Assembly (NCBI RefSeq): GCF_024437745.1 | Contig: NZ_JANFNY010000038.1 | Location: forward strand, 1-46,435 | Length of the DNA: 46,435 nt | Source of the DNA: Roseomonas sp. GC11 | Lineage (GTDB): Bacteria > Pseudomonadota > Alphaproteobacteria > Acetobacterales > Acetobacteraceae | Reading direction: 5' to 3' | Part shown: piece by piece, positions 44,497-46,435 of the stretch | How positions within the stretch are numbered: position 1 is the stretch's first letter | Layout of the letters: each line of letters opens with the position of its first letter | Made by a program: the position numbers and the translations under genes | The notes under the pieces: generated by a model | Database searches by the model: none | Seen by the model: the letters and a program-made list of their open reading frames with translations, nothing else | What the model was told of the DNA's origin: nothing

Positions 44497-45587
44497 GCGG
44501 CGGGCCAGCGCGGGGAGAGGTTCTCCACCTTCACCTCGGCGGCGGCGCCCGCCGTGCCGGCCTCGATCCGGCCGATGCGGAACACCGTCTCACCCTGGGC
44601 GGCGAGGAGCGCGGTGGCGGCCTCGGCCTCCGCCGCCGTCACCACCACGCACATGCCGATGCCGCAGTTGAAGACGCGCAGCATCTCCTCCGGCACCACA
44701 TTGCCGGCCTGAGCCAGCCAGGCGAAGACGGGCGGCACGCTCCAGGCGGTGGCGTCGAGCACGGCCACGCTCCCCTTGGGCAGCACGCGCGGCAGGTTGC
44801 CGGGCAGGCCGCCGCCGGTGATATGGGCGGCCGCCTTCAGCAGCCCGGCGCGGTGCAGGGCGAGCAGCGACTTCACATAGATGCGCGTCGGCGCCAGCAG
44901 CGCCTGCCCCATGCTCTGCTCCTCCCCTTGGCCCCCCCCTTGGCTCGCGGCGAAGGGCGCGGGGGCGGCGATGTCCTGCCCGGCGGCGGCCAGGATGCGG
45001 CGGACCAGCGAGAAGCCGTTGGAATGCACGCCGGAGGAGGCAAGGCCCAGCACCACGTCGCCGGGGCCGACATCGGGCCTGGGCAGCAGGCCGCCGCGCT
45101 CGGCGGCGCCCACCGAGAAGCCGGCGAGGTCGTAGTCATCCTTGGCGTACATGCCCGGCATCTCGGCCGTCTCGCCGCCGACAAGGGCGCAGCCGGCCTG
45201 CCGGCAGCCCTCGGCGATGCCGGCGATGACGGCGCGGGCCTGCGCCAGCTCCAGCTTGCCGGTGGCGAAATAGTCGAGGAAGAACAGCGGCTCGGCGCCC
45301 TGCACCACGAGGTCGTTCACGCACATGGCAACCAGGTCGATGCCCACGGCGTCATGCATGGCGCAGTCGATGGCGAGGCGCAGCTTGGTGCCCACGCCAT
45401 CGGTGGAGGAGACCAGGACGGGGTCGCTGTAGCCAGCCGCCTTCAGGTCGAACAGCGCGCCGAAGCCGCCGAGGGACCCCATGGTCCCCGGCCGGTCCGT
45501 GGCGCGCGCCAGCGGCTTGATGGCATCCACGAGGGCGTCGCCGGTTTCGATATCAACACCGGCGTCCCGGTAGGTCAGACTGGTCAT
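44493..45587 (-). CDS. purM: phosphoribosylformylglycinamidine cyclo-ligase PurM
   Basis: 364 residues. [98 protein letters not shown] and [11 protein letters not shown] are PurM signatures. It makes AIR from FGAM using ATP. A short Gly/Gln-rich insertion ([13 protein letters not shown], about residue 210-225) sits between conserved blocks and is unusual. The start [10 protein letters not shown] is chosen over an upstream frame that runs into the divergent gene. Confidence 0.96.
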   Translation of the reverse strand: MTSLTYRDAGVDIETGDALVDAIKPLARATDRPGTMGSLGGFGALFDLKAAGYSDPVLVSSTDGVGTKLRLAIDCAMHDAVGIDLVAMCVNDLVVQGAEPLFFLDYFATGKLELAQARAVIAGIAEGCRQAGCALVGGETAEMPGMYAKDDYDLAGFSVGAAERGGLLPRPDVGPGDVVLGLASSGVHSNGFSLVRRILAAAGQDIAAPAPFAASQGGGQGEEQSMGQALLAPTRIYVKSLLALHRAGLLKAAAHITGGGLPGNLPRVLPKGSVAVLDATAWSVPPVFAWLAQAGNVVPEEMLRVFNCGIGMCVVVTAAEAEAATALLAAQGETVFRIGRIEAGTAGAAAEVKVENLSPRWPAA

Positions 45588-45662
45588 CAGGGGGCCCGAT
45601 CGGCTATGCGCAAAAGGCCCGGCCGCGGAGACTTCGCCATGCCGGGCTTCCAAGGGGGCGGA

Positions 45663-46435
45663 ATGCAACACTTTCGGAGGCTGGCCGCAACCATTGTGAT
45701 GGGGGGTCTGCTCTGTGCTGTCCCTGGGGTAACGCCCCATGGTGGCGCAGCCCCTGCTGGTGCAGCCTGGGCCCAGGCCCTGCCACCGCTTGGCGCCCCG
45801 ATGGGCGGCGAGGCCCCGGCCGATGCCTATACCCAGCGCGGCGTCCCGGCCGAGGCAACGGCGGAGAACGCCGTGGTGGCGCGCACCCGCGCCCTGGCCG
45901 CCGCCCAGCGCCTCGCCTATGACCGCATGGCCGATGCCCTGGGCCTGCCCAAGGGGCTGAGCGATTCCCAGATCGATTCGATGGTCAGCAGCATCATCGT
46001 CGAGGAGGAGCGCAGCAGCCGCACCGGCTATTCCGGCCGCCTCACGGTGAATTTCAATCCCTCCCGCGCCGGTGGCCCCGGCCGCGCCGTGGCGGGGATG
46101 GGCGCGGGGATGGGCGGCGGCGCGGCCAGCGCCGCCCCTGGCGCCTTCGCCGGCCCGCCGCTCGGCAGCGGCCTGCCGCCGGGGGATGCGGCGGCGCCGG
46201 TCATGCCCAGCATCCTGACCACCCCGGCCAACAGCTATATCGAGGCGGAGGCGCGTTTCTCCGGCCTGCGCGAGTGGCTCGACCTGCGGCGGCGGCTGAA
46301 GGGCAGCCCGGAGGTCGCCTCGGTGGATATCGTGTCCCTGGCGGTGGATGGGGCGCGGCTGCGGCTCGGGCTGCGGCGCGGCGCGGGCGAGGCGGTGGCC
46401 GGGCTCCAGGCGGCCGGGCTGGCGCTGGTGCCGCC
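45663..46435 (+). CDS. DUF2066 domain protein, N-terminal part
   Basis: Open to the window edge; 257 codons are visible. ATG preceded by ggggg-cgga. A signal peptide runs to about AAWAQA. Then the DUF2066 pattern: [74 protein letters not shown], followed by a Gly/Pro/Ala-rich linker and [22 protein letters not shown]. The family is periplasmic and uncharacterised. It is divergent from purM with a 75-bp gap. Confidence 0.8.
   Translation, partial: MQHFRRLAATIVMGGLLCAVPGVTPHGGAAPAGAAWAQALPPLGAPMGGEAPADAYTQRGVPAEATAENAVVARTRALAAAQRLAYDRMADALGLPKGLSDSQIDSMVSSIIVEEERSSRTGYSGRLTVNFNPSRAGGPGRAVAGMGAGMGGGAASAAPGAFAGPPLGSGLPPGDAAAPVMPSILTTPANSYIEAEARFSGLREWLDLRRRLKGSPEVASVDIVSLAVDGARLRLGLRRGAGEAVAGLQAAGLALVP

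Overview
The window is a very GC-rich chromosomal segment of an alphaproteobacterium, most likely of the Acetobacteraceae (Roseomonas-like). This rests on gene content: an EipB/DUF1849 envelope protein, an alphaproteobacterial-type AspRS, and aspS, rnd, purN, purM and a DUF2066 gene lying close together. I see no tRNA, rRNA, CRISPR array, transposase or phage gene. The assignment is inferred from gene families, not from a database search.

Layout. 1-1.07 kb: end of a DsbD-like reductase and a redoxin. 1.2-4.7 kb (minus): ferric-siderophore/cobalamin-type ABC transporter led by a DUF2946 protein. 4.9-7.6 kb: UxaA/GarD-type sugar-acid dehydratase divergent from a TRAP binding protein. 7.7-8.1 kb: DUF805 membrane protein boxed by inverted palindromic repeats. 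8.2-24.3 kb: a nitrogen block holding the urea ABC transporter urtABCDE (minus), a divergent sensor operon (plus), the urease genes ureDABC-EFG and a nicotinamidase. 24.4-27.8 kb (minus): an arabonate/fuconate-type dehydratase, SDR and FAH-hydrolase operon. 28-33 kb: cold-shock protein, alpha/beta hydrolase, a lone peptide-type ABC binding protein and a MATE pump. 33-37 kb (minus): chemoreceptor and TRAP dctQM. 37.3-46.4 kb: asparaginase-like protein, EipB, AspRS, RNase D, a diguanylate cyclase with a degenerate receiver, PurN, PurM and the start of a DUF2066 protein.

The most interesting system lies at 13,780-18,212. A 1,111-residue protein fuses an NCS1 (nucleobase/allantoin/hydantoin-type) permease to an eight-cysteine motif, further membrane segments, a histidine kinase and a receiver. 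It overlaps by 8 bp a LuxR-type response regulator. The pair sits between the divergent urea-uptake operon and the urease operon, and a perfect 7-2-7 inverted repeat lies exactly midway between the urtA and kinase start codons. I infer a transporter-derived sensor that reads urea or a ureide/purine-type compound and controls urea uptake and hydrolysis.

A second theme is intergenic repeats. Three or four families of composite palindromes recur at gene ends: an AT-flanked triple-hairpin element (four copies, one supplying the last codons and stop of the nicotinamidase gene), a roughly 130-bp four-hairpin element (two near-identical inverted copies and a shorter third), CTGGGGAGGC-type palindromes, and CCGGGGG..CCCCCGG palindromes. 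They probably serve as bidirectional terminators and are spread over unrelated operons.
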